Part shown: piece after piece, positions 18,634-26,064 of the stretch
How positions within the stretch are numbered: position 1 is the stretch's first letter
How the letters are laid out: every line of letters starts with the position of its first letter
Source: an uncultured Gallionellaceae bacterium
Lineage (GTDB): Bacteria > Pseudomonadota > Gammaproteobacteria > Burkholderiales > Gallionellaceae
DNA length: 53,379 bases
Direction: 5' to 3'
Assembly: GCA_903876625.1 (NCBI GenBank)
Contig: CAIRAO010000435.1
Span: forward strand, 1-53,379
The notes under the pieces: generated by a model
Database searches by the model: none
Seen by the model: the letters and a program-made list of their open reading frames with translations, nothing else
Told to the model about the DNA's origin: nothing
Translations under genes and position numbers: made by a program

Positions 18634-19077
18634 ATGGAACGTTTTACCATTTCACTGGATGAAAATCTGGCAACTGAATTTGACAAACTGATTCGCGAAC
18701 GAGGCTATCAAAACCGCTCGGAGGCGGTACGAGACATACTTCGCGGACAATTGAGCACACTTCATAAAACTAAATATCACTCACCCTTTTGCGTGGCGAA
18801 TCTTTCGTACGTATACAACCACCACGAGCGAGATTTGGCCGAACGCCTCACGGTAATTCAACATCACCATCATGATTTAGTCGTGGCTTCAACCCATGTT
18901 CATCTTGATCATGATAATTGTCTGGAAACGCTAATGTTGCGAGGAGCAACTCAATTGGTTCAAAAACTAAGCGATGCGTTGACAGCAGAACGTGGAGTAC
19001 GTCATGGACAACTCAATTTGATCCCGGTAGAAAAGGACGCTATTCATCATCACATCCATAGTCACCCAAAGATTTAA
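18634..19077 (+). CDS. nikR: NikR nickel-responsive transcriptional regulator
   Basis: NikR is a tetrameric ribbon-helix-helix repressor that binds DNA when nickel is plentiful. The N-terminal 50 residues form the RHH domain (ERFTISLDENLATEFD, then YQNRSEAVRD). The metal-binding part contains HHHHDLVVASTHVHLDHDNC, which has the conserved His-Xn-His-X-His-Xn-Cys ligand set. A His-rich tail (IHHHIHSH) is extra. It sits 30 bp after the nickel permease gene, which is its obvious target. Length is 147. Confidence 0.95.
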   Translation: MERFTISLDENLATEFDKLIRERGYQNRSEAVRDILRGQLSTLHKTKYHSPFCVANLSYVYNHHERDLAERLTVIQHHHHDLVVASTHVHLDHDNCLETLMLRGATQLVQKLSDALTAERGVRHGQLNLIPVEKDAIHHHIHSHPKI

Positions 19078-19121
19078 TTCGAATTTTTGAGACAAATAAT
19101 GGGGTTCTCTTTTACCAGATC

Positions 19122-20678
19122 TCATGAGCTACAAGACAACATCGAGCAACCAGGCTTGTTTATCGCCCACTCAGGTCGCTTGGCTATCAAGTCGGATGAA
19201 TGATTATCCGAGTAGGGGTTGCGTGCGGCTTCCATCAGTTTTTCAATAACACTTGTATCCCCAAGCGTCGCGGCATCGATTGCTTGTTGAGCAAGATAAT
19301 TGCGCAATACAAAACGGGGATTGACCAGATTCATGCGCAAGCGGCGCGATCCATCGGTATCTTCCTGCATACTAAGCCGGGTTGAATAACGCTGTAGCCA
19401 ATTACCAAAAAATGCACGGTGACTTTCGTAGATATCTGGTTGATAAAAGGCGGAGCGCAAAATTTCCAGATTAGGTGAGTGTTGCTTGATATCTGCCAGC
19501 CTTCTAAAAAATTCAGTCATATCTACTTCGGCTTTTGTCATCAATTCAAAAACTAGATTTACCAAGTCAACATCTTCGTCTTGCCATTTCAAAAAGCCAA
19601 ATTTTGCTGAAAGCATTGTCGTTATTGTGTTTTGCAATGTCTCATCAAAATGGACCAGCCCATCTTCAAGAATTGATTTTGAAGGTGCAACCCGGGCAAG
19701 CGCTTCGGCAAGGCGTTCCAGATTCCAGCGCACAACTTTAGGTTGTTTCCCAAGGCAATAACGATGGAATTCCGCGTCGGTTGTATTGGGTGTCCAATTC
19801 GGATCAAAGTTGTCCATCCAACCATACGGGCCGAAGTCAATCGTCAAACCAAGGATAGACATATTGTCGGTGTTTAATACGCCATGAACAAAACCAACAC
19901 GCAGCCATTCGACGACAAGACGCGCAGAACGTTCACAGACTTCACGAAACCAGTTGGCTAAAATTTCTGTTTGGCTACCGGTTATATTTGGAAAGTCTCG
20001 TGAAATAGTAAAATTGACTAACTGTTGCAATAGGTCATATTCACCACGCGCTGCATAAATCTCAAAGTGACCAAAGCGGGTGAATGAAGGTGCAACACGG
20101 CAAATTACCGCACCGGGCTCTGCTTTAGAATTACCATCGTAAAGCATGTCACGAATAACCGGCTCTCCGGTGGTTATCAAACTTAGTGCACGAGTAGTCG
20201 GTATACCAAGATGATGCATGGCTTCGCTGCATAAAAATTCTCTGAGAGATGAACGTAAAACAGCACGCCCATCGCCTCTGCGAGAGTATGGAGTCGGACC
20301 TGCTCCCTTAAGCTGCAGTTCCCAACGCTCACCAGCACTATTTATAACTTCACCCAGGCCAATGGCACGGCCATCGCCTAACTGCCCTGCCCAGCTTCCA
20401 AATTGATGTCCACCATAACAGGTCGCATAGCTTTCCATGCCAGGCAACAAAGAGTTTCCTGAAAATGCTTCAAGAAATTCCTCTGAATGCACATCCTCAT
20501 CAGAAAGATTTAAAAGATTGGCGACTTCACTCGAAAAAGCCAGCAAAGTCGGTTTGCTGACCGGTGTAGGAAAAATTTTGCTCCAACAAACGCCGTGAGT
20601 CTGTCTTGGTCGCAGGGATACTTCATGATATCCCGGCAGTTGATTGATGAAGCTATTATCAAATGAAAATTGAACCAC
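19122..20678 (-). CDS. selO: SelO (YdiU) pseudokinase-fold protein AMPylase
   Basis: SelO transfers AMP from ATP to Ser, Thr or Tyr of target proteins and is tied to redox stress. The family is recognised by the N-terminal half: YGGHQFGSWAGQLGDGRAI, ELQLKGAGPTPYSRRGDGRAVLRSS and LITTGEPVIRD. The middle part has GFVHGVLNTDNMSILG and TIDFGPYGWMD, where the catalytic and metal-binding residues lie. It ends GCSMLSCSS. The penultimate-region cysteine matches the place where animal SelO has selenocysteine. Length 518 is normal. Confidence 0.94.
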   Translation of the reverse strand: MVQFSFDNSFINQLPGYHEVSLRPRQTHGVCWSKIFPTPVSKPTLLAFSSEVANLLNLSDEDVHSEEFLEAFSGNSLLPGMESYATCYGGHQFGSWAGQLGDGRAIGLGEVINSAGERWELQLKGAGPTPYSRRGDGRAVLRSSLREFLCSEAMHHLGIPTTRALSLITTGEPVIRDMLYDGNSKAEPGAVICRVAPSFTRFGHFEIYAARGEYDLLQQLVNFTISRDFPNITGSQTEILANWFREVCERSARLVVEWLRVGFVHGVLNTDNMSILGLTIDFGPYGWMDNFDPNWTPNTTDAEFHRYCLGKQPKVVRWNLERLAEALARVAPSKSILEDGLVHFDETLQNTITTMLSAKFGFLKWQDEDVDLVNLVFELMTKAEVDMTEFFRRLADIKQHSPNLEILRSAFYQPDIYESHRAFFGNWLQRYSTRLSMQEDTDGSRRLRMNLVNPRFVLRNYLAQQAIDAATLGDTSVIEKLMEAARNPYSDNHSSDLIAKRPEWAINKPGCSMLSCSS

Positions 20679-20834
20679 GGGTTTTGTGAATCAATAAATT
20701 AGCAGGGAAATGATTTTACCTGAATAATTTTGTCGGGAATAGGAATAGCAAAGCTAAACCAATACCACTTGCAAAAAATCTTAACTATTCAGAATTAAAG
20801 AAATGCAACTAGATATTATTTTAGAATTATTAGA

Positions 20835-23231
20835 TTAAAGTTTTTCGTAGGTTGAGCGCCAATTCATAATTTCACCTGCAGGCATAGGTTTGGCAATGCC
20901 ATAGCCTTGTCCTAACTCACAACCCATTTCAACCAACATTTGATAATGAGTGGGTGTTTCGATACCCTCTGCTACAGTTTGGCGTTCAAAAGCTTTCGCC
21001 AACGCGATGATACCTTGAACGATTGCTCGATCACCTTTGTCCTCTAGCATGTCACGCACAAAGGACTGATCAATCTTAAGAGTATCAAATGGCAGGTTGT
21101 TCAAATAACTAAGTGACGAGTAGCCGGTACCGAAATCATCAAGTGCAAAAGATACCCCTAGATTTCGGCACAAATTAATGGTTTCACGAACAACAGCGAT
21201 ATCATTTAAAGCAACGGTCTCCAGTACTTCAATTTGTAGTTTGCCGAATACTGAATCGGGAAAGTTGGAAAATTGCTTCCTCAGTTTTGTAAAGAAATCG
21301 AAAGACTCAAGGTGATAACCGGAAATATTTATACTTACTTCGGTATCCAAACCAGCCTTATGCCATTCACTCATTTGGGTAAGTGCAGAAGTAATAACCC
21401 ATTCCCCGACTTTGATTTCCAGTTCAGTATTTTCTATCTGTCGAAGAAATTCTGACGGAGGTAGCAGTCCCCGCAGGGGGTGATTCCAGCGAATTAGGGC
21501 TTCAACTCCAACCATTTCCTTAGTTAACAAATTAACTTTGGGTTGGTAATACAATTCAAGTTGCTTATTTTCCAAACCGAAACGAAAACTTTTTATGAAT
21601 TCGTTCTGATCTCTGGCGTAACGATCAACTGCCGGGTCATAGATATGGAAACGATTTTTTCCAGATTGCTTGGCCAAGTACATAGATTGGTCTGCGTGGC
21701 GCAAAAGTGTATCTGCGTCCTCATCATCCAGGGGGTAGATACTGACGCCAATGCTGGCGCTGACCGTAACAGATTTATTATTAACCAAAATTGGCTCAGA
21801 TATTGCCGCAAGTAATCTTTCTAGCGTGGCCAAACTCTCTTGACCCTTTTCCTGTGCCAGCAATAAAACAACAAATTCGTCACCGCCCAATCGCGCAACA
21901 GTATCGCCTCCGCGTATTGAATTTTGAATACGCTTTGCAATTTCAACCAAAACCTGATCACCCACTGCGTGACCCAATAAATCATTGATGGGCTTAAAAC
22001 CATCCAGATCTAGATAGCAGACTGCCATCATATTATTCTCGCGGGAAGTTTTGGCAATCGCTTGATTCATTCGATCAGCAAGCAACACTCGATTGGGAAT
22101 ACCAGTAAGCCCGTCAAAATGAGCTATTCTGCTTAATTCAGCTTCATGATGCTTAATGTGACTGATGTCCAAAAACCATCCAAGAACTGCTTCTTTACCC
22201 ATATATTGAATGGGCATGAATGAAGCCAGAGTCCATAAACTTGAAGAGCCATGAACATTGAGTTCAATCTGACGATTAAGGACAGATTGTCCTCTCTCAA
22301 GTTCTGTCAATATTTCATCATAATCGTCAGGCCGCGCGTAATAATTTCTAGGATCATCGTCAAGTGCGGAAGGATTTTTTATAAGAGTTGAATAGCTGCG
22401 ATTATAAAAAACCACTTTACGTCCGCGATCGGTGGCAATTCTTACAGAGATGGGGCTTACATCCAAAATGGTTCGAAGATTATTTTCGCTATTGAATAGT
22501 GCATTTTCATTAAAGCGTATGCGTGAAACATTCAACCACGTAAAGAAGAATCCGATCAAAGTAAAAATAAGCGCAAGAGAAAAAATAGCAATTTGAGAGA
22601 TGCTACTTGCCCAACGTGATGAATCCGCCAGGGTGAGTGAAAATTGGTTTTCCTGCTCAGTCAAACGCTGGTTAATTACGTCCAATCGTTTAAGAATTAA
22701 TATAATTGGTTCCCGAATGTTGCCACCTGAAATAATTCGACGATGTAGCTCATTTGCTTCAAAATTGAGTTGCGCGATTAATTTATCACCTTCAGTCCAG
22801 TGTCCGATGGCGTCAGCCATAAAAGAAAAATGCTGAAACCGAAGGAATAAATTGATCATGTAGGGAATATCATCCGGATGATTGCCCCCGGCAAGAAACC
22901 CCTCGCGGGCTATCTCCAAATTTGGAACAGTTTTCTGCAATTCAACCCGGGATCTATTGTCACCTAAAGTGATTTCGATGCATCGGAGATAAGAAGTGAA
23001 ATCCTCTTCATTTTGAGAAATGGCATAGTGCTCCAAACTGCGTGTAGCATCTTTCTGGGCTTTAGCCCACATTCCCTCAGCACCGATATAGGAACGAACA
23101 CCCATCAACGCATTCATCTGAACTTGAACCAATGAAATAATGATTATTGTCAGAGCAACGAATAAGATGACGATTAAATATACGTGCTTAATCGTAGTCG
23201 TCGGAGAGGTCGTTTTTTTGATCATAGGCAA
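20835..23231 (-). CDS. membrane sensor GGDEF-EAL protein (cyclic di-GMP turnover)
   Basis: Bifunctional cyclic di-GMP protein of 798 residues. A first membrane helix (about residues 16-38) and a second (about 211-233) flank a periplasmic sensing region. A PAS-like region follows, then a GGDEF domain with an intact RLGGDEF motif near residue 448, then an EAL domain (EALIRW near 577, DDFGTGYSSL, AEGIET). Both active sites look whole, so it could make and break cyclic di-GMP. The periplasmic part resembles no domain I can name. The 5' side on the same strand contains tandem terminator hairpins (23372-23445). Confidence 0.9.
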   Translation of the reverse strand: MPMIKKTTSPTTTIKHVYLIVILFVALTIIIISLVQVQMNALMGVRSYIGAEGMWAKAQKDATRSLEHYAISQNEEDFTSYLRCIEITLGDNRSRVELQKTVPNLEIAREGFLAGGNHPDDIPYMINLFLRFQHFSFMADAIGHWTEGDKLIAQLNFEANELHRRIISGGNIREPIILILKRLDVINQRLTEQENQFSLTLADSSRWASSISQIAIFSLALIFTLIGFFFTWLNVSRIRFNENALFNSENNLRTILDVSPISVRIATDRGRKVVFYNRSYSTLIKNPSALDDDPRNYYARPDDYDEILTELERGQSVLNRQIELNVHGSSSLWTLASFMPIQYMGKEAVLGWFLDISHIKHHEAELSRIAHFDGLTGIPNRVLLADRMNQAIAKTSRENNMMAVCYLDLDGFKPINDLLGHAVGDQVLVEIAKRIQNSIRGGDTVARLGGDEFVVLLLAQEKGQESLATLERLLAAISEPILVNNKSVTVSASIGVSIYPLDDEDADTLLRHADQSMYLAKQSGKNRFHIYDPAVDRYARDQNEFIKSFRFGLENKQLELYYQPKVNLLTKEMVGVEALIRWNHPLRGLLPPSEFLRQIENTELEIKVGEWVITSALTQMSEWHKAGLDTEVSINISGYHLESFDFFTKLRKQFSNFPDSVFGKLQIEVLETVALNDIAVVRETINLCRNLGVSFALDDFGTGYSSLSYLNNLPFDTLKIDQSFVRDMLEDKGDRAIVQGIIALAKAFERQTVAEGIETPTHYQMLVEMGCELGQGYGIAKPMPAGEIMNWRSTYEKL

Positions 23232-23371
23232 ATAGAAAACTGTAGAAATTTATGAGATGCACAATATGATTATCTAACAAAAGTGAAGTCAAGATGCAGT
23301 CTAGCACTTGAACTGCTTGATTTGTTACAAAGTCTGGATATGGTGTGAAAATACTTGCCAGAGCTAATATG

Positions 23372-23406
23372 AAAAAAAATGCGCACACCTTTTTAAAGGT
23401 GTGCGC
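23372..23406 (-). terminator. Rho-independent terminator, minus strand
   Basis: Read on the minus strand, a perfect 10-bp stem GCGCACACCT..AGGTGTGCGC is followed by ATTTTTTTT. On the plus strand no T-run follows, so the direction is clear. No protein gene ends just upstream of it on that strand. Confidence 0.8.
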
Positions 23407-23419
23407 CAATTAGGGGAGA

Positions 23420-23445
23420 AAAAACGGTAAGGGGGTTACCGTCTC
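23420..23445 (-). terminator. second Rho-independent terminator, minus strand
   Basis: Read on the minus strand, stem CGGTAA..TTACCG with a C-rich loop is followed by TTTTTTC. It lies just upstream of the other minus-strand terminator, making a tandem pair. Confidence 0.65.
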
Positions 23446-23600
23446 AAATATTTTACTGAACGCACGAAACTATACAATCCGTAAGACTACTTATTGGATT
23501 GTAAGTATAAATACTCAAACTTTAGTATGAGTACAAATACAGATTGAACAAATGTAACAATCTGTTGTCACACTCGCAAAGTTATTGAAAAGGTTAAACT

Positions 23601-23732
23601 ATGCGGGTGACATATCCAATTACGTCAGCGATCTCATCGATTAAAAAAGCAAAGCATCAAATAATGAATATTCTGATGATAGTGATTACGATGAGTATCG
23701 TCCTGTCCTCGCTTAGATTGGTTATTGCTTAA
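23601..23732 (+). CDS. possible 43-residue single-pass membrane protein
   Basis: This ORF is too short for the track. An AAGG site lies 7 bases before the ATG. The chain begins with a polar Ser/Lys part and ends with a hydrophobic run (IMNILMIVITMSIVLSSL) fit for one membrane helix. The stop codon lies within a 7-bp hairpin (ATTGCTT/AAGCAAT, 23724-23742) that could end the transcript. I recognise no family. It could be a chance ORF in an AT-rich region. Confidence 0.4.
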   Translation: MRVTYPITSAISSIKKAKHQIMNILMIVITMSIVLSSLRLVIA

Positions 23733-23795
23733 TAAAAGCAATTTCTCGTCTAAGTGTGCACGCACACTGAACTGACAGACACTCATTTATACAAT

Positions 23796-23814
23796 ATGTA
23801 AGGCGAACTTACAT
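23796..23814 (+). promoter_or_regulatory. hairpin just before the small lipoprotein start
   Basis: A perfect 7-bp stem (ATGTAAG/CTTACAT, loop GCGAA) sits 9 bp before the ATG at 23824, where a ribosome-binding site would be expected. It may affect translation. No clear Shine-Dalgarno sequence is seen. Confidence 0.3.
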
Positions 23815-23823
23815 GATGAATAA

Positions 23824-24066
23824 ATGAAATATATATATTTTATAGCGATGCAGGTATGTATGTTGGTTGGATGCGTTTCGCAGACAGAGTTAAATATGCA
23901 AAATTCAGCACAAGAAAAATACAACAAAGATTCCTTTGAGTGTGAAAGAGATACTCGTGAAAGCGGATTTTATGATGGTGTCATCGGAATGCGAGAGATG
24001 GAACAATTTTATTGGAAATGCATGGCTACTAAAGGTTGGAAATCAACACAATCACTTAAGTCGTGA
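23824..24066 (+). CDS. small putative lipoprotein, 80 residues
   Basis: The N-terminus has a lipoprotein signal: a hydrophobic stretch and a lipobox LVGC with the acylated Cys at residue 17. The rest is polar, with two further cysteines (FECERD and WKCMATKGW). The CM-x-x-KGW ending is common in small proteobacterial lipoproteins of unknown role. The protein would be anchored in the outer or inner membrane, facing the periplasm. No ribosome-binding site is obvious. Function unknown. Confidence 0.65.
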   Translation: MKYIYFIAMQVCMLVGCVSQTELNMQNSAQEKYNKDSFECERDTRESGFYDGVIGMREMEQFYWKCMATKGWKSTQSLKS

Positions 24067-24100
24067 TAGCGAAGGCAGAGAATCTAAACATAAGTGACCT

Positions 24101-24125
24101 AAAATCGTGCGTTTTACTCGATTTT
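24101..24125. promoter_or_regulatory. dyad upstream of the sRNA promoter, possible activator site
   Basis: A perfect inverted repeat AAAATCG-N11-CGATTTT lies about 90-113 bp upstream of the sigma-54-like element at 24214. This is a typical place for an enhancer-binding-protein site. It could instead be a weak terminator for the lipoprotein gene, whose stop is 35 bp before it. Confidence 0.35.
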
Positions 24126-24213
24126 GGTGCAAAAGGCACTTAGGCAAATATTTACAAAATATTAATTTATTATAATTCAACAAGTAAAAGTAATTGGGCA
24201 TAAGGATCATTTG

Positions 24214-24229
24214 TGGCACGATATTCGCT
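24214..24229 (+). promoter_or_regulatory. sigma-54 promoter, near consensus
   Basis: TGGCACGATATTCGCT fits TGGCACG-N4-TTGCW with one mismatch and exact GG-N10-GC spacing. The predicted transcription start is near 24240. No protein gene begins at a suitable place; instead a terminator hairpin ends about 100 nt downstream. This is the better of the two sigma-54 matches I found in the window. Confidence 0.7.
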
Positions 24230-24239
24230 TTATAGAGTT

Positions 24240-24340
24240 CGTATGGAAGAATTTTGCGCTCCTCCTCCCTTGCACTCAATTTTTCTATGCATCTTTGTAT
24301 CTCCTCCTATTTGGGCATCCTGTGTGGATGCCCGTTTTTT
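24240..24340 (+). ncRNA. candidate sigma-54-dependent small RNA with two anti-Shine-Dalgarno motifs
   Basis: The segment between the sigma-54 promoter and a canonical terminator is about 100 nt. A 13-bp helix can form between 24241-24253 (GTATGGAAGAATT) and 24278-24290 (AATTTTTCTATGC), with three G-U pairs. Its 24-nt loop exposes GCTCCTCCTCCCTT. A single-stranded linker (24291-24312) carries a second CU-rich piece, TCTCCTCCTA. The terminator follows. This plan (stem-loop with CUCCUCCC, second CU-rich linker, terminator) resembles alphaproteobacterial AbcR/alpha-r15 RNAs that block ribosome-binding sites. Homology is not claimed. Overlapping ORFs (24213..24395 and 24052..24279) look spurious. 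Confidence 0.65.
24313..24340 (+). terminator. Rho-independent terminator of the candidate sRNA
   Basis: A perfect 8-bp GC-rich stem GGGCATCC/GGATGCCC with loop TGTGT is followed by GTTTTTT. Confidence 0.9.
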
Positions 24341-24417
24341 CAGGAAAAATAAATTGAAATTTGATTTGATACAAACGTGTTTCGATGTAAAGTAACTCTA
24401 AGCAGATGGAGTAAGTA

Positions 24418-24600
24418 ATGAGTGCACACAACCACGAAACCGAAAGACTTCTGAAACGTATCAGACAATTACAAACTGAATACGAACTACAAGAAAATCA
24501 AAAGGAAATGGCATTAAGAACGTTAGCTGAGCAACTTGAAATAGCTCAAAAAAGAATTGTAGAGCTTGAATCGAAGTATATAAAACATGAAATTGTATGA
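24418..24600 (+). CDS. small coiled-coil protein, 60 residues
   Basis: The whole chain reads as one amphipathic coiled coil, with heptad-spaced Leu/Ile through LLKRIRQLQTEYELQENQ and ALRTLAEQLEIAQKRIVEL. A GGAG site lies 6 bases upstream of the ATG. It begins 77 bp after the sRNA terminator on the same strand, so it needs its own promoter. No family is recognised. It could be a short scaffold or a SlyX-like protein, though the SlyX motifs are not evident. Confidence 0.6.
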   Translation: MSAHNHETERLLKRIRQLQTEYELQENQKEMALRTLAEQLEIAQKRIVELESKYIKHEIV

Positions 24601-24735
24601 TCTATGATCAAGTAATTTTTCTTCCCTACACTAGCTTGGTTTCATAAGTTGCTTGCAAGAAATCGAATTCGTGAGAAAACGGCGTATCAGCTAGGATGTT
24701 ATGAAAGGGTTATGGTATTGCCACAGTTTTTTTAA

Positions 24736-24849
24736 TTGCCGATCGGGCAGGTAACTGTTGAATTGAGTTCCATTGCTGGCATATCCGCTGTCAATCCCTA
24801 CTCTGCTGTCGCTGCTGATGCGGCTAGCGTCCTGATACTCTACCAGTAG
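24736..24849 (+). pseudogene. possible remnant of a small gene (3' part)
   Basis: A 37-codon stretch begins at a TTG right after a run of seven T and an in-frame TAA. It reads LPIGQVTVELSSIAGISAV and continues to a TAG at 24847. It is more GC-rich and more protein-like than its surroundings, and a 12-bp terminator-like hairpin follows 17 bp later. A slip in the T-run could have broken an upstream start. No family is recognised, so this is tentative. Confidence 0.25.
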
Positions 24850-24866
24850 CTAAGTAATTAGCAATA

Positions 24867-24900
24867 ACAAGAAAAGCGAAGTTACCCCCGCTTTTCTTGT
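24867..24900 (+). terminator. 12-bp perfect hairpin, terminator-like
   Basis: ACAAGAAAAGCG pairs with CGCTTTTCTTGT around a 10-base loop. The downstream bases ATCTTCTTA are only moderately T-rich, so efficiency is uncertain. It would end any transcript from 24600-24850. The stretch 24601-24960 shows no other supportable gene. Confidence 0.55.
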
Positions 24901-24960
24901 ATCTTCTTATCAAAGACTACACCGTTTCATAAGTAACGTTACTTCTCCCCCAACAACTAA

Positions 24961-25089
24961 CTACCGCAAAATTACTACCAAGGTAATTACCACTATGGCC
25001 AACGCATAAACCCACGCAGGTATAGCCTCAAGATCGTCATCAAATGGACTGTTGTTTGAGTGAAGATTTGAACGGGAGGAATTGTTCAT
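24961..25089 (-). CDS. 42-residue single-pass membrane protein
   Basis: This ORF is below the track's size limit. It has a strong AAGGA ribosome-binding site 7 bases before the ATG. The N-terminal half is polar (MNNSSRSNLHSNNSPFDDDL). The second half is one membrane helix (PAWVYALAIVVITLVVIL) that ends with Arg just before the stop. The sharp polar/hydrophobic split and good start support a real small inner-membrane protein. Function unknown. The region 25090-25375 upstream of it is AT-rich and shows nothing else I can support. Confidence 0.65.
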   Translation of the reverse strand: MNNSSRSNLHSNNSPFDDDLEAIPAWVYALAIVVITLVVILR

Positions 25090-25375
25090 AATTCATTCCT
25101 TTCACTTGAGTTAACTGATAGAGATTGTATTACTCTATTACTCAAAAGCACAATATATAGTAGTATACACGTTGCAAAATAACTACATTTAGTTAAATTA
25201 TGTTTATTAAAAAGTGTGTTGTTCGTGCCTTAATTATTTAATAGTTGATTTCGTATTAGTTAAAGCGTATAAAATAATTGTTGCTTAAGTTTTATCAGAT
25301 TTGGAGTTGAAAGCGTTAATGAGGGAGGGGTTCTATCGAGACCAAGTTACCTTTTTATTGACTAAATTACTTCAT

Positions 25376-25441
25376 TCAGCATTTATGCTGAGAAAATTGG
25401 CTCCCCATAAGCCAATAGAAACGCCGCTTGATTGCGGCGTT
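25376..25441. promoter_or_regulatory. three consecutive perfect hairpins in the leader of the hemerythrin gene
   Basis: Three inverted repeats follow one another with 3-4 bp gaps: TCAGCA/TGCTGA (25376-25391), ATTGGCT/AGCCAAT (25396-25416) and AACGCCGC/GCGGCGTT (25420-25441). The last ends 21 bp before the hemerythrin ATG. No strong T-run follows in either direction. They could be a structured 5' leader or weak terminators. Confidence 0.4.
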
Positions 25442-25462
25442 ATTCATTAAATGGATTGACTT

Positions 25463-25969
25463 ATGCAAAAACTCAGTGAATTAATTTCCCATATTTTGCA
25501 AACACATCATGTGTTCACTAGAGAATCTCTCAACAGAATCCAGGGAATAATAAATTCTCCAGCAATGCAAGGGCAAGTTGTGTCGGCAGACATTAGGCAA
25601 TGTATTGAAGCATTGGAAGAAGATTTGTTGCCGCATCTGATGAAGGAAGAGCAAATTCTGTTTCCCTATATCGTTAAACTTGAAGGCAATCCACGCCAAA
25701 ATTACGCTCCTGACTTCGGCAGTATTGCCAATCCTATTCGTGTGATGGGAAATGAACACAAATCAGTAATTAAACTGTTAGTACGCTTGCGCGAACTGAC
25801 ATCCGATTATCAGATTGTTACCGAGGACCAATCAGGTTTATCTCCACTTTTTTCTATTTTGGGAGAGTTAGACCGTGATCTAGTGACTCATATCCAATTG
25901 GAAAGCATTGATCTTTTTCCAAAAGCTAGAGAACTGGAAATACTTGCCATGACTAGTGGAAGGTCATAA
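25463..25969 (+). CDS. hemerythrin HHE-domain protein (YtfE/ScdA C-terminal-like)
   Basis: The 168-residue protein is one four-helix hemerythrin domain that can bind a di-iron centre. Candidate ligands are in HILQTHHVFT, LPHLMKEEQILFPYI, GNEHKSVIKLL and LVTHIQLESIDLFPKA. The pattern with HLMKEE and a final H-x3-E is that of the RIC family, which repairs iron-sulfur clusters after nitric oxide or oxidative damage. The N-terminal ScdA_N domain is absent, so the role may be oxygen, NO or iron handling. The start has only a weak ribosome-binding site. Confidence 0.85.
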   Translation: MQKLSELISHILQTHHVFTRESLNRIQGIINSPAMQGQVVSADIRQCIEALEEDLLPHLMKEEQILFPYIVKLEGNPRQNYAPDFGSIANPIRVMGNEHKSVIKLLVRLRELTSDYQIVTEDQSGLSPLFSILGELDRDLVTHIQLESIDLFPKARELEILAMTSGRS

Positions 25970-26064
25970 AAAAATAACACTTCTATGGGATGCACAAATT
26001 GAAGCTGATGCGGGCGTATATCTAGGCAAGTGTGCATTTTCCCTATTGATAGAGATAAATTCCA

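Larger units (their letters stand above)
23372..23566 (-). ncRNA. candidate structured RNA or leader ending in two tandem terminators
   Basis: On the minus strand there are three perfect inverted repeats: 23539-23565 (ACAGATTG/CAATCTGT, 8 bp), 23512-23533 (TACTCA/TGAGTA, 6 bp) and 23473-23503 (TACAATCC/GGATTGTA, 8 bp). Two terminator hairpins with T-runs follow. No ORF accounts for them. The element could be an independent small RNA, or the attenuating leader of the GGDEF-EAL gene that starts 140 bp further on. It does not match the GEMM cyclic di-GMP riboswitch consensus. Its 5' end is not defined. Confidence 0.45.

Noticed and set aside
23188-23409. 73-residue minus-strand ORF with a signal-like N-terminus
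   Set aside because: Its start codons fall inside the terminator hairpin and its end overlaps the GGDEF-EAL gene in another frame.
23372-23566. GEMM-type cyclic di-GMP riboswitch before the GGDEF-EAL gene
   Set aside because: The conserved GEMM core sequences (such as CACGCACAGGGCAAACC) are not present.
24213-24395. 60-residue ORF over the candidate sRNA (and minus-strand ORF 24052..24279)
   Set aside because: They run through the promoter and the terminator hairpin, lack a proper ribosome-binding site, and have implausible composition.
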